From Devosia sp. Leaf420 (lineage in GTDB: Bacteria > Pseudomonadota > Alphaproteobacteria > Rhizobiales > Devosiaceae), in assembly GCF_001425445.1 (NCBI RefSeq), contig NZ_LMQU01000002.1:24242-88241 (forward strand): a DNA stretch of 64,000 nucleotides, read 5' to 3'. Below are positions 34,918-44,161 of this stretch, piece by piece. Every line of letters starts with the position of its first letter. Within the stretch, counting starts at the first letter, position 1. The position numbers and the translations under genes were made by a program. The notes below the pieces were generated by a model. It was given only the letters and a program-made list of their open reading frames with translations, did no database searches and was not told the DNA's origin.

Positions 34918-37026
34918 GTGTCGCGCCCAGAAACTCTTCAACCGCTGTTCCGCTCACTCCACGCCATCAAGGGCGTCGGGGACAAACTCGGCGCGCTGCT
35001 GACGCGGTTTTTCGGCGCGCCCGATGGCCAAGAAGCCATCGTCCTCGACATCCTGATGCATATGCCGTCCGGCGTTGTCGATCGGCGTCGGCAGGTCGGC
35101 ATTGCCGAGGCCTATCTCAACCAGATCGTCACGCTCAAACTCCACATTGACCGCCACCAGCCCCCGCCGCGCGGACGCGAGCACATTCCGCATCGGGTCT
35201 TCGCCCATGATGAGAGCGGCGATATCAGCCTCGTCTTCTTCCGGGCCCAAGGCGGCTGGGTCGAAAAGGCGCTGCCGGTCGGCGAGGAGCGCTATGTCTC
35301 GGGCAAGATCGATTTCTTCAACGGCGAAAAGCAGATCACGCATCCGGACTACATCGTCGAGGCAGAAAAATTCGCCACTCTGCCGCTCGTTGAGCCCGTC
35401 TATCCGCTCACCAATGGCCTGAGCTCAAAAGCCCTCGCCAAGCTCGTGCGCCAGGCAGTAGAGGCCGTCCCTCCATTACCCGAATGGATCGACGACACCA
35501 CCCTTGCGCAACGCAAGTGGCCGACCTTTGCCGAAGCCATGCGCATGGTGCATCTGCCGGAAAATCCGGGTGAAGCCGAACTCTGGGCCCCTGCCCGGCA
35601 ACGCCTCGCCTATGACGAATATCTCGCCGGTCAGATCACGCTCCAGCTTCTTCGCTCGTCGATGGTGTCGGAAGCCGGCGTCGCGCGCCGATTTACGGGA
35701 AAGGTTACGTCAAAGGTTGCCCAAGCGTTACCGTTTTCGCTGACTGAAGGGCAAAACCAGGCCCTCGAAGAAATCCGCGCCGACCTCGCCTCGCCCGAGC
35801 GCATGTCCCGGCTTTTACAGGGCGATGTCGGCTCCGGCAAGACCGTCGTCGCCCTGATGGCGATGGCTGCGATGGCCGAATCCGGCGCCCAATCCGCGCT
35901 GATGGCACCGACGGAATTGCTGGCCTCCCAACACTTTAGGACCATCAAACCGATCTGCGACGCGGCCGGCCTCGGTTGTGCGCTCCTCACCGGCAAAATG
36001 CCCGCCGGCGAGCGCCGCGCTATTCTTGCCGGCCTCGCCGATGGCTCGACCACCATCGCCGTCGGCACCCACGCACTCTTCCAATCCGGCATCGAATTCA
36101 AAGACTTAGGCCTGACCGTCGTCGACGAACAACATCGCTTCGGCGTCCACCAACGCCTGGCGCTCTCGGAAAAGGGCCGGCATACCGACCTTCTGGTCAT
36201 GACCGCAACGCCCATCCCGCGCACGCTCGTCCTGACCCATTTTGGCGACATGGCCGTCAGCGTCATTCGCGAAAAACCGCGCGGCCGCCAACCGATCGAC
36301 ACCGCCGTTCTCTCGATCGGCGATTATGATCGGGTCATCTCCCGCCTGCAGTCGCGGCTGGCCGAAGGCGCCCAAGCGTATTGGGTCTGTCCGCTGGTCG
36401 AGGAAAGCGAAACCCTCGAGGTTGTTTCCGCCGAGGACCGGTTCGCTGAACTGCAAAAAATCTTCGGCCTCGACGTCGCTCTCGTCCATGGCCGCATGTC
36501 CGGCGCCGCCAAGCAGGAGGTCATGGCCCGCTTCAAGGCCAACGAAATCAAGCTACTAGTCGCCACCACCGTCATCGAAGTCGGCGTCGACGTGCCCAAT
36601 GCTACGATCATGATCATCGAGCATGCGGAGCGCTTCGGCCTCGCCCAGCTCCACCAGCTTCGCGGCCGCGTCGGTCGCGGCTCCCAGCGCTCAGCGTGCC
36701 TTTTACTCTACAAAGACCCGGTCAGCGAAACTGCGAAAGCGCGTCTCGAAACGATCAAATCCACCGAGGACGGTTTTGAAATCGCCGAACGCGATCTCGA
36801 ACTTCGTGGCCAGGGCGATATTTTGGGCACTCGCCAATCCGGCATGCCCGGCTACCGCCTCGCCGTCCCCGACGTGCACCGCCACCTTTTGGAGTTCGCG
36901 CACGACGACGCGAAGGCGCTCATGCAGCGCAACCCCGCGCTGACTGGTGACGAGGGCGAGGCGGCGCGCACACTGCTTTATTTGTTCAGGAAGGACCTAG
37001 CGATTCCGCTGATAAGGGCGGGCTAA
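34918..37026 (+). CDS. recG: ATP-dependent DNA helicase RecG
   Basis: 702 residues. Wedge/OB domain in the first 250 residues, then helicase: Walker A GDVGSGKTVVALMAM, DEQHRFGVHQRLAL, GRVGRGSQRSACLLL, and a C-terminal TRG-like region (ERDLELRGQGDILGTRQSG). RecG remodels stalled replication forks and Holliday junctions. GTG start with GGCAGGAG just before it; the frame upstream to 34714 is not part of the gene. Confidence 0.95.
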   Translation: MSRPETLQPLFRSLHAIKGVGDKLGALLTRFFGAPDGQEAIVLDILMHMPSGVVDRRRQVGIAEAYLNQIVTLKLHIDRHQPPPRGREHIPHRVFAHDESGDISLVFFRAQGGWVEKALPVGEERYVSGKIDFFNGEKQITHPDYIVEAEKFATLPLVEPVYPLTNGLSSKALAKLVRQAVEAVPPLPEWIDDTTLAQRKWPTFAEAMRMVHLPENPGEAELWAPARQRLAYDEYLAGQITLQLLRSSMVSEAGVARRFTGKVTSKVAQALPFSLTEGQNQALEEIRADLASPERMSRLLQGDVGSGKTVVALMAMAAMAESGAQSALMAPTELLASQHFRTIKPICDAAGLGCALLTGKMPAGERRAILAGLADGSTTIAVGTHALFQSGIEFKDLGLTVVDEQHRFGVHQRLALSEKGRHTDLLVMTATPIPRTLVLTHFGDMAVSVIREKPRGRQPIDTAVLSIGDYDRVISRLQSRLAEGAQAYWVCPLVEESETLEVVSAEDRFAELQKIFGLDVALVHGRMSGAAKQEVMARFKANEIKLLVATTVIEVGVDVPNATIMIIEHAERFGLAQLHQLRGRVGRGSQRSACLLLYKDPVSETAKARLETIKSTEDGFEIAERDLELRGQGDILGTRQSGMPGYRLAVPDVHRHLLEFAHDDAKALMQRNPALTGDEGEAARTLLYLFRKDLAIPLIRAG

Positions 37027-37048
37027 ATCGACCTACCCGCAGCTCCAT

Positions 37049-37121
37049 CGTCACCACCGGCCTTGTCCTGGTGGTCCATGCGGAGGCGAGATGGATTGCC
37101 GGGACGAGCCCGGCAATGACG
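37049..37121. repeat. REP-like palindromic repeat
   Basis: Left half TCACCACCGGCCTTGTCCTG with its own hairpin, right half TTGCCGGGACGAGCCCGGCA containing a CCGGG-CCCGG hairpin and followed by ATGACG. Related to 20271-20341. Between converging recG and glmS. Confidence 0.65.
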
Positions 37122-37142
37122 AAGGGCGGAATGATGTGCTGC

Positions 37143-38969
37143 CTACTCCACCGTAACCGACTTCGCCAAATTCCTCGGCTGATCCACGTCCGTACCCATG
37201 AACACGGCAGTATGATAGGCCAGCAATTGCACCGGAATAGTCGCGAGGATCGGCGCGACGAAGGAGTGGACGTGCGGGATTTCGATGATGTCGGCTACGC
37301 CATGGCCCACGGTCTTGGCGCCTTCGGCATCGGTGATCAGAATGATCTTGCCGCCACGGGCCGCGACTTCCTGCATATTGCTCAGGGTCTTGTCGACCAG
37401 TTCGTCCGATGGCGCGACGACGATCACGGGCATGGCTTCGTCGACCAGCGCGATCGGCCCATGCTTCAGTTCGCCGGCGGCATAGCCCTCAGCGTGGATA
37501 TAGCTGATTTCCTTGAGCTTCAGCGCGCCTTCCATGGCGATCGGGAACATCGGGCCGCGGCCGAGATAGAGCACGTCCTTGGCCTTAGAGAGGCGCTTGG
37601 AAATCTCGATGATCTGACCTTCTGACCCCAGGGCCGTGGAGACCGCCGATGGCAGCGCCGTGAGCGCACGGACAAGTTCGGCTTCCTGCTCGGCGCTGAC
37701 AACGCCACGCGCGCGGCCAGCCGCAATCGCAAGGCTTGCAAGAGATGTCAGCTGAGCGGTGAGCGCCTTTGTCGAGGCAACACCGATTTCTGGGCCGCAG
37801 AGGATTGGGAAAACCACCCCAGATTCGCGGGCAATGGTCGATTCCAGCGTATTGACCAGGCTTGCCACATGCTGGCCCTGGCTGGCGCAGTAGCGCAAAG
37901 CGGCCAGCGTGTCGGCGGTTTCGCCCGACTGGGAGATGAAGAGCGACAGGCCATTCTTGTCGAGCGGCGGCTCGCGATAGCGGAATTCGCTCGCCACATC
38001 GATATCGACCGGCAGTCGCGCATAGCGCTCGAACCAATATTTGGCGACCGCGCCGGCATAGTAAGCCGTGCCGCAGGCGCTCATGGTCAGGCGAGAGAGA
38101 TCGGCGAAATCGAAGGGCAGGTTTTCGCGGATCGCCACCTTCTCAGCGCCCATGTCCACATAATGGCTGAGCGTGTGCGAGATGGTTTCCGGCTGCTCGT
38201 AGATTTCCTTAGCCATGAAGTGGCGATGATTGCCCTTGTCGACCAGAAGCGCCGAGGCCTGCGACAGCATCTGCTCGCGCTGCACGATGGCGTCCTTGCC
38301 ATCGCGGATAGTGACGCCAGCCGGGGTGATCACGGCCCAATCGCCATCTTCAAGATAGGTAAGCTTGGACGTAAACGGCGCCAGCGCCATGGCGTCCGAG
38401 CCGAGATACATTTCGGTCGTGCCATAGCCGACGGCCAGCGGTGCGCCATGGCGGGCCGCTATCAGCAGATTGGTCTCGCCCTTGAACATGAAGGCGAGTG
38501 CAAAGGCGCCCTTCAGCTTTTTCAGCGTGCGCGCGACGGCGAGTTCAGGGTCTGCGCCGTTGACAACTTCGCGGGTGACCCAGAGCGCGACGGATTCGGT
38601 ATCCGTCTGCGTCTGAGGCAGGTAGCCGTCCTGAGCGAGATCGGCCAGAAGCTCGCGAAAGTTCTCTATGATGCCATTGTGGACTACGGCGACGCGATCG
38701 GTGGCATGCGGATGGGCGTTCGTTTCGGTCGGCGCGCCATGCGTGGCCCAGCGCGTGTGGCCGATGCCGATATGCCCGCCAAGCGGCTCCATGCCGAGCT
38801 TGGTCGCCAGATTGCCAAGCTTGCCCTCGGCGCGACGGCGAGCGATGAAGCCGCTTTCAAGCGTAGCAACGCCCGCGCTGTCATAGCCGCGATATTCCAG
38901 CCGCCTCAGGGCATCGACCAGACGATCCGCAACCGGCGCGTTACCGACGATTCCAACAATGCCGCACAT
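37143..38969 (-). CDS. glmS: Glutamine-fructose-6-phosphate aminotransferase (isomerizing)
   Basis: 608 residues. Starts MCGIVGIVG with the nucleophile Cys2, glutaminase domain with GIGHTRWATHGAPTETNAHP, then two SIS domains (FISQSGETADTLAALRY). Converts fructose-6-phosphate and glutamine to glucosamine-6-phosphate for peptidoglycan and LPS. GGGGAAAT precedes the ATG; the glmU stop is one base upstream, so glmU-glmS are co-transcribed. No glmS ribozyme is present. Confidence 0.96.
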   Translation of the reverse strand: MCGIVGIVGNAPVADRLVDALRRLEYRGYDSAGVATLESGFIARRRAEGKLGNLATKLGMEPLGGHIGIGHTRWATHGAPTETNAHPHATDRVAVVHNGIIENFRELLADLAQDGYLPQTQTDTESVALWVTREVVNGADPELAVARTLKKLKGAFALAFMFKGETNLLIAARHGAPLAVGYGTTEMYLGSDAMALAPFTSKLTYLEDGDWAVITPAGVTIRDGKDAIVQREQMLSQASALLVDKGNHRHFMAKEIYEQPETISHTLSHYVDMGAEKVAIRENLPFDFADLSRLTMSACGTAYYAGAVAKYWFERYARLPVDIDVASEFRYREPPLDKNGLSLFISQSGETADTLAALRYCASQGQHVASLVNTLESTIARESGVVFPILCGPEIGVASTKALTAQLTSLASLAIAAGRARGVVSAEQEAELVRALTALPSAVSTALGSEGQIIEISKRLSKAKDVLYLGRGPMFPIAMEGALKLKEISYIHAEGYAAGELKHGPIALVDEAMPVIVVAPSDELVDKTLSNMQEVAARGGKIILITDAEGAKTVGHGVADIIEIPHVHSFVAPILATIPVQLLAYHTAVFMGTDVDQPRNLAKSVTVE

Positions 38970-38970
38970 C

Positions 38971-40320
38971 TTATTTCCCCTTGGCCGCTTTTTTGGCCAG
39001 CGCCCTTTCGCGCAGTTTGGGCGCATAGCCCGGCTTGTTCACTTGGCTCGCGCGGCCAAAGGCCAGCGCGTCATCCGGCACATCTTCGGTGATGACGCTG
39101 CCTGATGCGGTATAAGCACCATTGCCGATCGTGACCGGCGCAACCAGCGAGGCGTTGGACCCGATAAAGGCATTGTCGCCGATAATGGTCTTGTCCTTGT
39201 TCACACCATCATAATTACACGTAATGGTGCCCGCGCCGATATTGGTCTTCGTCCCGATCTCAGCATCGCCAAGATAGCTGAGATGCCCGGCTTTCGTGCC
39301 ATCGCCGATCTTGGATTTTTTCACCTCGACGAAATTGCCGAGGTGCACGTCCCGTCCCAATTCGGCGCCGCCGCGGATGCGCGCGAACGGACCGATGCTT
39401 GATCCCTCGCCAATGACGACATCTTCGATATCACAGAAAGCGCGAATTTCGACATTGTCGGCGATTTTGACGCCTGGACCAAAAACGACATTGGGAAAGA
39501 CGGTGACGTCGCGGCCAAGCTCGGTGTCCCAGGAAAACCAGACACTTTTCGGATCGCGCAAGGTGACGCCGTTTTCCATGGCTTCGTTGCGCTTGAACTC
39601 CTGGAACGTCGCCTCGGCTTCGGCCAGTTTCAAGCGGTTATCGACGCCCACCAATTCCGCGGCATCGGCCTCGATGAAATCGACGCGGCGAGCGTCGCCC
39701 GCTGCCAGCTCTACCGCGTCGGTCAGGTAATATTCGCCCTTGGCATTCTTGTTCTCGATCCGGTCGATGACCGAGCGCAGAACCTCGCCCCGGAATCCCA
39801 TGATGCCGGAATTGCAGAGGCCAATCTGCCGTTCTTCTTCGGTCGCGTCCTTGTGCTCGCGAATGGCGAAGATCTGTCCGTCCTTGGTGAGGAGCCGGCC
39901 ATAGCCCGTCGGGTTTTCCGGACGGAAGCCGACGACAACCATGTCGGCGCCGCCATCGAGCTTCTCGACAATTCTGGCAATCGTTTCGCCCGTGATCAGC
40001 GGATTGTCGGCATAAAGCACGAGTACATGGCCCTGCGCCGCTTCATAAGCCGCTCTTGCCTGCTGCACGGCATGGCCCGTCCCTAGACGGTCAACTTGCT
40101 TGGAAATATGCGCGCTGGCTTCAAACCGGGTCACCGCTGCTTCCACAGCCTCGTGGTTTGGGCCCACGACAACGGCGATGGTCGAGCCCGCGGCTTTTGC
40201 CGTGCGCAACACGTGGCTCACCACCGGGAGGCCGCCCACAGGATGCAAAACCTTGGGCAAGGCCGATTTCATGCGCGTGCCTTCGCCCGCTGCGAGAATG
40301 ATGGAAAGCAAGTCAGTCAT
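38971..40320 (-). CDS. glmU: Bifunctional UDP-N-acetylglucosamine pyrophosphorylase / glucosamine-1-phosphate N-acetyltransferase
   Basis: 449 residues. Uridyltransferase motif LAAGEGTRMKSALPKVLHPV at the N-terminus, linker, then left-handed beta-helix (hexapeptide repeats) for acetyl transfer with GAGTITCNYDGVNKDKT. Makes UDP-GlcNAc from GlcN-1-P. ATG at 40320 with CGGAGTG upstream; the frame beyond is not coding. First in glmU-glmS. Confidence 0.95.
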   Translation of the reverse strand: MTDLLSIILAAGEGTRMKSALPKVLHPVGGLPVVSHVLRTAKAAGSTIAVVVGPNHEAVEAAVTRFEASAHISKQVDRLGTGHAVQQARAAYEAAQGHVLVLYADNPLITGETIARIVEKLDGGADMVVVGFRPENPTGYGRLLTKDGQIFAIREHKDATEEERQIGLCNSGIMGFRGEVLRSVIDRIENKNAKGEYYLTDAVELAAGDARRVDFIEADAAELVGVDNRLKLAEAEATFQEFKRNEAMENGVTLRDPKSVWFSWDTELGRDVTVFPNVVFGPGVKIADNVEIRAFCDIEDVVIGEGSSIGPFARIRGGAELGRDVHLGNFVEVKKSKIGDGTKAGHLSYLGDAEIGTKTNIGAGTITCNYDGVNKDKTIIGDNAFIGSNASLVAPVTIGNGAYTASGSVITEDVPDDALAFGRASQVNKPGYAPKLRERALAKKAAKGK

Positions 40321-40423
40321 CGGGGCACTCCGCCTCGTCGTCTTCTGTTTACCAATTGCCACGATTGTAAGGCTGCGGTCATTGGCGATTAGATAACGAA
40401 ATCTCTCTTTAATAGGCCGTGTA

Positions 40424-41215
40424 ATGCCCATGATTCGCTGGGCTGTCGAGGACGGACGATTGGCCACTATTCCAGAAGATATCACGCAATCCGATGTTAC
40501 CGCATGGGGCGTCGTTGCGCTTGTGTGCACCGGACTTGCCGTTCTGGGTGCCAATCTAGCGACACTTTTGCCCAGCAGCGCACTTCTGGCGCTGCATTCG
40601 CCACGCAATGACGCGGTTTCGATTGTGCAGATTCGCCAGCAGGTTGCCGAATTGCGCGCGGCCACTGCCGAGTTGCGCCGCCAGAATGATACCCTCACCA
40701 CGCGCTTCTCGCTGCAGGAACAGTCCGGCGGAGAAGCGGCGCGTCGCCTCGGTGCGCTGGAAGTCGCCCTGCCCGTGATCATGGAATCGCGTCCGACCAT
40801 CGCGCCGATTGACCGGACCGTGACGACAGCGTCGATCACAGGCACACCATCGCAGCAGTTCGAGGCGGAAGGCGGCACCGTTGTCGTGCGCCAATCCCCG
40901 CTTGAGCAGCCGATTCCGGCGCCCATCCAGCTTGCCAGCGCCAGCGGCGCGCAGGTTGGCTACGCCGTTGCTGTCGGCTCCAGCTTCTCACCCGGCCAGG
41001 CAGCGATGCAGTGGCGCAATCTCGAAGTGCAGCTCGGCTCGCTGACCGTGGACCTGACGCCGCTCCTCTCCAATGCAACCGACAGCAACCAGCAGCGCAT
41101 CGTTCTTGGGCCGATCGCCAAGCTCTCGGATGCCCGTGATCTTTGCGCCAAGCTGGAGCAGCGCGAAATTGCCTGTTCGCCTGCCAGCTATGCCGGCGTC
41201 AGCATGGCGCGCTGA
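40424..41215 (+). CDS. Membrane-anchored protein with SPOR-like C-terminal domain
   Basis: 263 residues. One transmembrane helix (about residues 27-55, WGVVALVCTGLAVLGANLA), a coiled coil (QIRQQVAELRAATAELRRQND), a Ser/Thr/Pro/Gln-rich linker, and a C-terminal domain (YAVAVGSSFSPGQAAMQWRN, RIVLGPIAKLSDARDLCAKL) that resembles SPOR repeats, which bind denuded peptidoglycan at division sites. Two Cys lie in the domain. Bitopic, with the domain in the periplasm. Its neighbours glmSU fit an envelope role (inference). Confidence 0.7.
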   Translation: MPMIRWAVEDGRLATIPEDITQSDVTAWGVVALVCTGLAVLGANLATLLPSSALLALHSPRNDAVSIVQIRQQVAELRAATAELRRQNDTLTTRFSLQEQSGGEAARRLGALEVALPVIMESRPTIAPIDRTVTTASITGTPSQQFEAEGGTVVVRQSPLEQPIPAPIQLASASGAQVGYAVAVGSSFSPGQAAMQWRNLEVQLGSLTVDLTPLLSNATDSNQQRIVLGPIAKLSDARDLCAKLEQREIACSPASYAGVSMAR

Positions 41216-41320
41216 GCCGCCATCCCCAGGCTTGGAACGACCCGGCGCAATAGAGGTTGACTCCGGGATCATCCTAGCTATTTTCCGCGCCAACGCCGCA
41301 GGGCGTTAGTGAAGACAAAT

Positions 41321-41395
41321 GCGCCGGTAGCTCAGTGGTAGAGCATTCGACTTTTAATCGAATGGTCGAGGGTTCGAACCCCTCCCGGCGTACCA
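41321..41395 (+). tRNA. tRNA-Lys (anticodon TTT)
   Basis: Acceptor GCGCCGG pairs with CCGGCGT, leaving a G-U pair at position 1-72. D arm AGCTCAGTGGTAGAGC, anticodon loop CTTTTAA with anticodon TTT, T arm GGTTCGAACC. CCA is encoded. Confidence 0.95.
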
Positions 41396-41411
41396 CTCTC
41401 CCCCAACCACA

Positions 41412-43151
41412 TCAGCCGACAAGTCCCAACTGTTGGGCCGAGTGTAGCTGCGAATAGATACCGCGGCGGCTGAGCAGATCGTCATGTGCGCCCTGTTCGG
41501 CAATGCCATTCTCCGTCAGCACGACGATACGATGAGCATGGCGGACCGTCGCCAGGCGATGCGCGATGATCAGCGTCGTTCGGCCGGCCGAAAGTTCATT
41601 CAGCGCCTGCTGGATTGCCGCTTCTGTCGCGGTATCGAGCGCCGAGGTCGCCTCGTCGAGAATGAGAATCGGCGGGTTCTTGAGGAAGATGCGGGCGATG
41701 GCGACACGTTGCTTTTGCCCACCGGACAGTTTCACACCGCGCTCACCGACCACGGTATCGAGCCCCGCTGGCAGACCGGCGATCATTTCTTCGAGCCGCG
41801 CGCGTTTCGCCGCTGCGATAATATCGGCGTCCGTCGCCGTCAGATCGCCATAGGCGATGTTGTCGCGCAATGTACCGCCGAAGAGGAACACATCCTGCTG
41901 CACGACGCCGATCTGCTTGCGAAGCGAGGCCTGCGTCATATCGGCGATGTCGATTCCATCAACGGTGATGCGTCCAGCGGTCGGTTCATAAAAGCGCGGC
42001 AGCAGAGAGCATAGCGTCGTCTTGCCGGCGCCCGATGGCCCGACGATCGCCACGGTCTCCCCTGCAGGGATGTCAAGATTGACGTCGCGCAGGATCGAGC
42101 GGCCGGAATCATAGGCGAATGACACGCCCTCATAACGGATGTGCCCGGTCAGGCGATCGACCTCGATCGCGTCTGGACGGTCGGCAATGTCGGGTTCGGT
42201 ATCGATGAGAGTGGTGAACCGCTTAAAGCCGGCAATGCCCTTGGGATAGCTTTCCAGCACGCCGGTGATCTTGTCGATCGGGCGGAGGAAGACGTCGACC
42301 AGAAGCAGGAAGCTCACAAAGCCGCCATAGGTCAATTCGCCGATCACCACGAGCCAGGCGCCCGAGAGCATGATCACCAGTTGCACGAGCCGGGTCGAGA
42401 GGAAGGTAATGAGCAGGCTCGCCGTCATCATCGCATAGGCTTCGAGCTTGGTCTTGCGATAGGCCAGGTTATTGCTCTGGAACAGCCCGGATTCGTGGCT
42501 TTCATTGGCGAAGGCCTTGACGACGCGAATGCCGCCAATGGCATCTTCGACCCGCACATTGAAGTCGCCGACGCGGCGGAAAAGTTCCTGCCAATTCGTC
42601 GTCATCTTCGAGCCATAGCGGCCCACGAGCCAGCTCATCACCGGCACGAGCGCTATGGCGATCATCGCCAGCTTCCAGTTGGTGAAGAACATCAGCGCGA
42701 AAGCGCCGATAAAGGTCATGATCGCGATGAACACGTCCTCGGGGCCGTGATGCGCGACTTCGCCGACATCCTCAAGATCCTTGGTCACATGGGTAATGAG
42801 GTGCCCGGTCTTGTGATTGTCGAAGAACCGGAAGCTGAGCTTCTGCATATGGTCGAAAGCCTGGCGCCGCATGTCGGTTTCCATCGACACGCCGAGCACA
42901 TGGCCGAAATAATTGACCACGGCTTTGAGCGCGGCGCTGACCAGATAAATGGCGAGAAGGCCCGCGCAGGCCGCGATAATCAGCGAATAATTGGACTGCG
43001 GCAGCAGCTTGTCGATGACGTAGGCGACCGAAAGCGGAAAGGCGAGTTCGAGCAGACCCGCCAGAACAGCACAACCAAAGTCGAGGACGAAGAGCCCGCT
43101 ATAGGGACGATAGTAGGAATAGAAACGCTTCAACATCGGGCTCAGGCTCAT
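41412..43151 (-). CDS. ABC transporter, fused permease and ATPase (MsbA-like)
   Basis: 579 residues. Six-helix exporter domain (residues 1-310), then ATPase with Walker A VGPSGAGKTTLCSLLPRF, signature VKLSGGQKQRVAIARIF, Walker B ILILDEATSALD and switch His in IIAHRLATVR. Homodimeric type IV exporter; likely substrates include lipids, but MsbA identity is not certain. Alone on the minus strand. Confidence 0.9.
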   Translation of the reverse strand: MSLSPMLKRFYSYYRPYSGLFVLDFGCAVLAGLLELAFPLSVAYVIDKLLPQSNYSLIIAACAGLLAIYLVSAALKAVVNYFGHVLGVSMETDMRRQAFDHMQKLSFRFFDNHKTGHLITHVTKDLEDVGEVAHHGPEDVFIAIMTFIGAFALMFFTNWKLAMIAIALVPVMSWLVGRYGSKMTTNWQELFRRVGDFNVRVEDAIGGIRVVKAFANESHESGLFQSNNLAYRKTKLEAYAMMTASLLITFLSTRLVQLVIMLSGAWLVVIGELTYGGFVSFLLLVDVFLRPIDKITGVLESYPKGIAGFKRFTTLIDTEPDIADRPDAIEVDRLTGHIRYEGVSFAYDSGRSILRDVNLDIPAGETVAIVGPSGAGKTTLCSLLPRFYEPTAGRITVDGIDIADMTQASLRKQIGVVQQDVFLFGGTLRDNIAYGDLTATDADIIAAAKRARLEEMIAGLPAGLDTVVGERGVKLSGGQKQRVAIARIFLKNPPILILDEATSALDTATEAAIQQALNELSAGRTTLIIAHRLATVRHAHRIVVLTENGIAEQGAHDDLLSRRGIYSQLHSAQQLGLVG

Positions 43152-43282
43152 CGAAAAGACAAAGGCTAGAAATTTATACCGGCTTAGTCATATTTGATTG
43201 GACTGGCAATGCGCGGTCCCTGTCTTGACGCCGCCCTATGACGCAGGCATGACCCGGATCAACCGCTTCCGCCTTGAGTGTC

Positions 43283-43462
43283 ATGACCGCTTCTCCCAGC
43301 ACCCCCGATCCCTATGCCGAGCTCGATTATCGAGCCGATGCGGCGGAGCTATCGGACGGTTTCAGGAAGCCCATGACCATCAAGCGGACACTGCGCGGCG
43401 CCAGCCGGGCTGATTTTCCCACGCCACGGCGCAGCGCTTTCAGAATCGGCCGCCTCGACTAA
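43283..43462 (+). CDS. Hypothetical small protein
   Basis: 59 residues: MTASPSTPDPYAELDYRAD, then ELSDGFRKPMTIKRTLRGA and FPTPRRSAFRIGRLD. Only weak signs of a ribosome site. The Pro-rich and Arg-rich composition makes this uncertain. Conserved spacing to the next gene would be needed to accept it. Confidence 0.35.
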   Translation: MTASPSTPDPYAELDYRADAAELSDGFRKPMTIKRTLRGASRADFPTPRRSAFRIGRLD

Positions 43463-43490
43463 TATTGCCCTATTCAGCCCAGGAGGCGGC

Positions 43491-44018
43491 GTGTCTCAAG
43501 ATACTATGGACCTGATCAAGGTTCTGGCAGCGGTCCTGCTCGTGTTTGCCGCGTCCACGGTGGTGATGCTCTATGTCATCTATCTGATGGCGCAGTATGG
43601 CGCGAACCTGCCCATGGTCGGTGCCGTGCCGCTGACCGCACCGCCCGAACTGATCCCACTCCTTGCGCAGAACCAGGTATTTGCGACGCTGGCAGCCGTC
43701 CATGTCACGGCCACTGGCATTGCCCTCGCGCTGGCCAGCAATACGCTCGACACTGCCCTTCTCATCACCGCCAAGGCGGTGACCGTGGTCATCACCTCGC
43801 TGATCGGCTTTGCCGGCGGGCATATGATCTATCTGCAGCTCAACGAGAACACGCCGCTCTCAGCCAGCGGCATCGCCCCGGCGCTGATCGCGTTGGCAGG
43901 CTATTTCGTACTCTCGACGGCGCTGAGCGTGCCATCACTGCGGCAATTGGGAAATCTGAGGTTCGCAGTGGCGCTTGGTCTGGTACTGCTGGGGCCGCTG
44001 CTTCTGGTTTGGCTGTAG
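43491..44018 (+). CDS. Hypothetical membrane protein
   Basis: 175 residues, GTG start directly after AGGAGGCGGC. Five hydrophobic stretches (LIKVLAAVLLVFAASTVVM, then one near residue 75, AKAVTVVITSLIGFAGGHM, ALIALAGYFVLSTAL, FAVALGLVLLGPLLLVWL). No family recognised. The long repeat at 44022 begins 3 bases after its stop. Confidence 0.7.
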   Translation: MSQDTMDLIKVLAAVLLVFAASTVVMLYVIYLMAQYGANLPMVGAVPLTAPPELIPLLAQNQVFATLAAVHVTATGIALALASNTLDTALLITAKAVTVVITSLIGFAGGHMIYLQLNENTPLSASGIAPALIALAGYFVLSTALSVPSLRQLGNLRFAVALGLVLLGPLLLVWL

Positions 44019-44021
44019 CAA

Positions 44022-44144
44022 GGCCCCCTCACCCGGCCTGTGGCCGACCTCTCCCCAGAGGGAGAGGTGTCGCTCCGCGTCTAAGGCATCCCCCACCTCT
44101 CCCTAGGGGGAGAGGTCGACCCTCTTGGGTCGGGTGAGGGGGCC
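44022..44144. repeat. Long palindromic intergenic repeat (123 bp)
   Basis: Outer arms GGCCCCCTCACCC (44022 on) and GGGTGAGGGGGCC (to 44144) are inverted copies; inner parts (GACCTCTCCCC and GGGGAGAGGTC type) also pair, with a diverged centre. A different family from the 116-bp elements. It fills the space between two converging genes. Confidence 0.8.
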
Positions 44145-44161
44145 TTCCGTCGAAGGGCAAT

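Noticed and set aside
38970..38975. glmS ribozyme
   Set aside because: The gap between glmU and glmS is one base; there is no room for a ribozyme.
37869..39092. 407-residue open frame antisense to glmS
   Set aside because: Shadow frame, no domain signature.
40321..40926. N-terminal extension of glmU
   Set aside because: It is antisense to the divergent SPOR-like gene and lies before the conserved LAAGEGTR opening.
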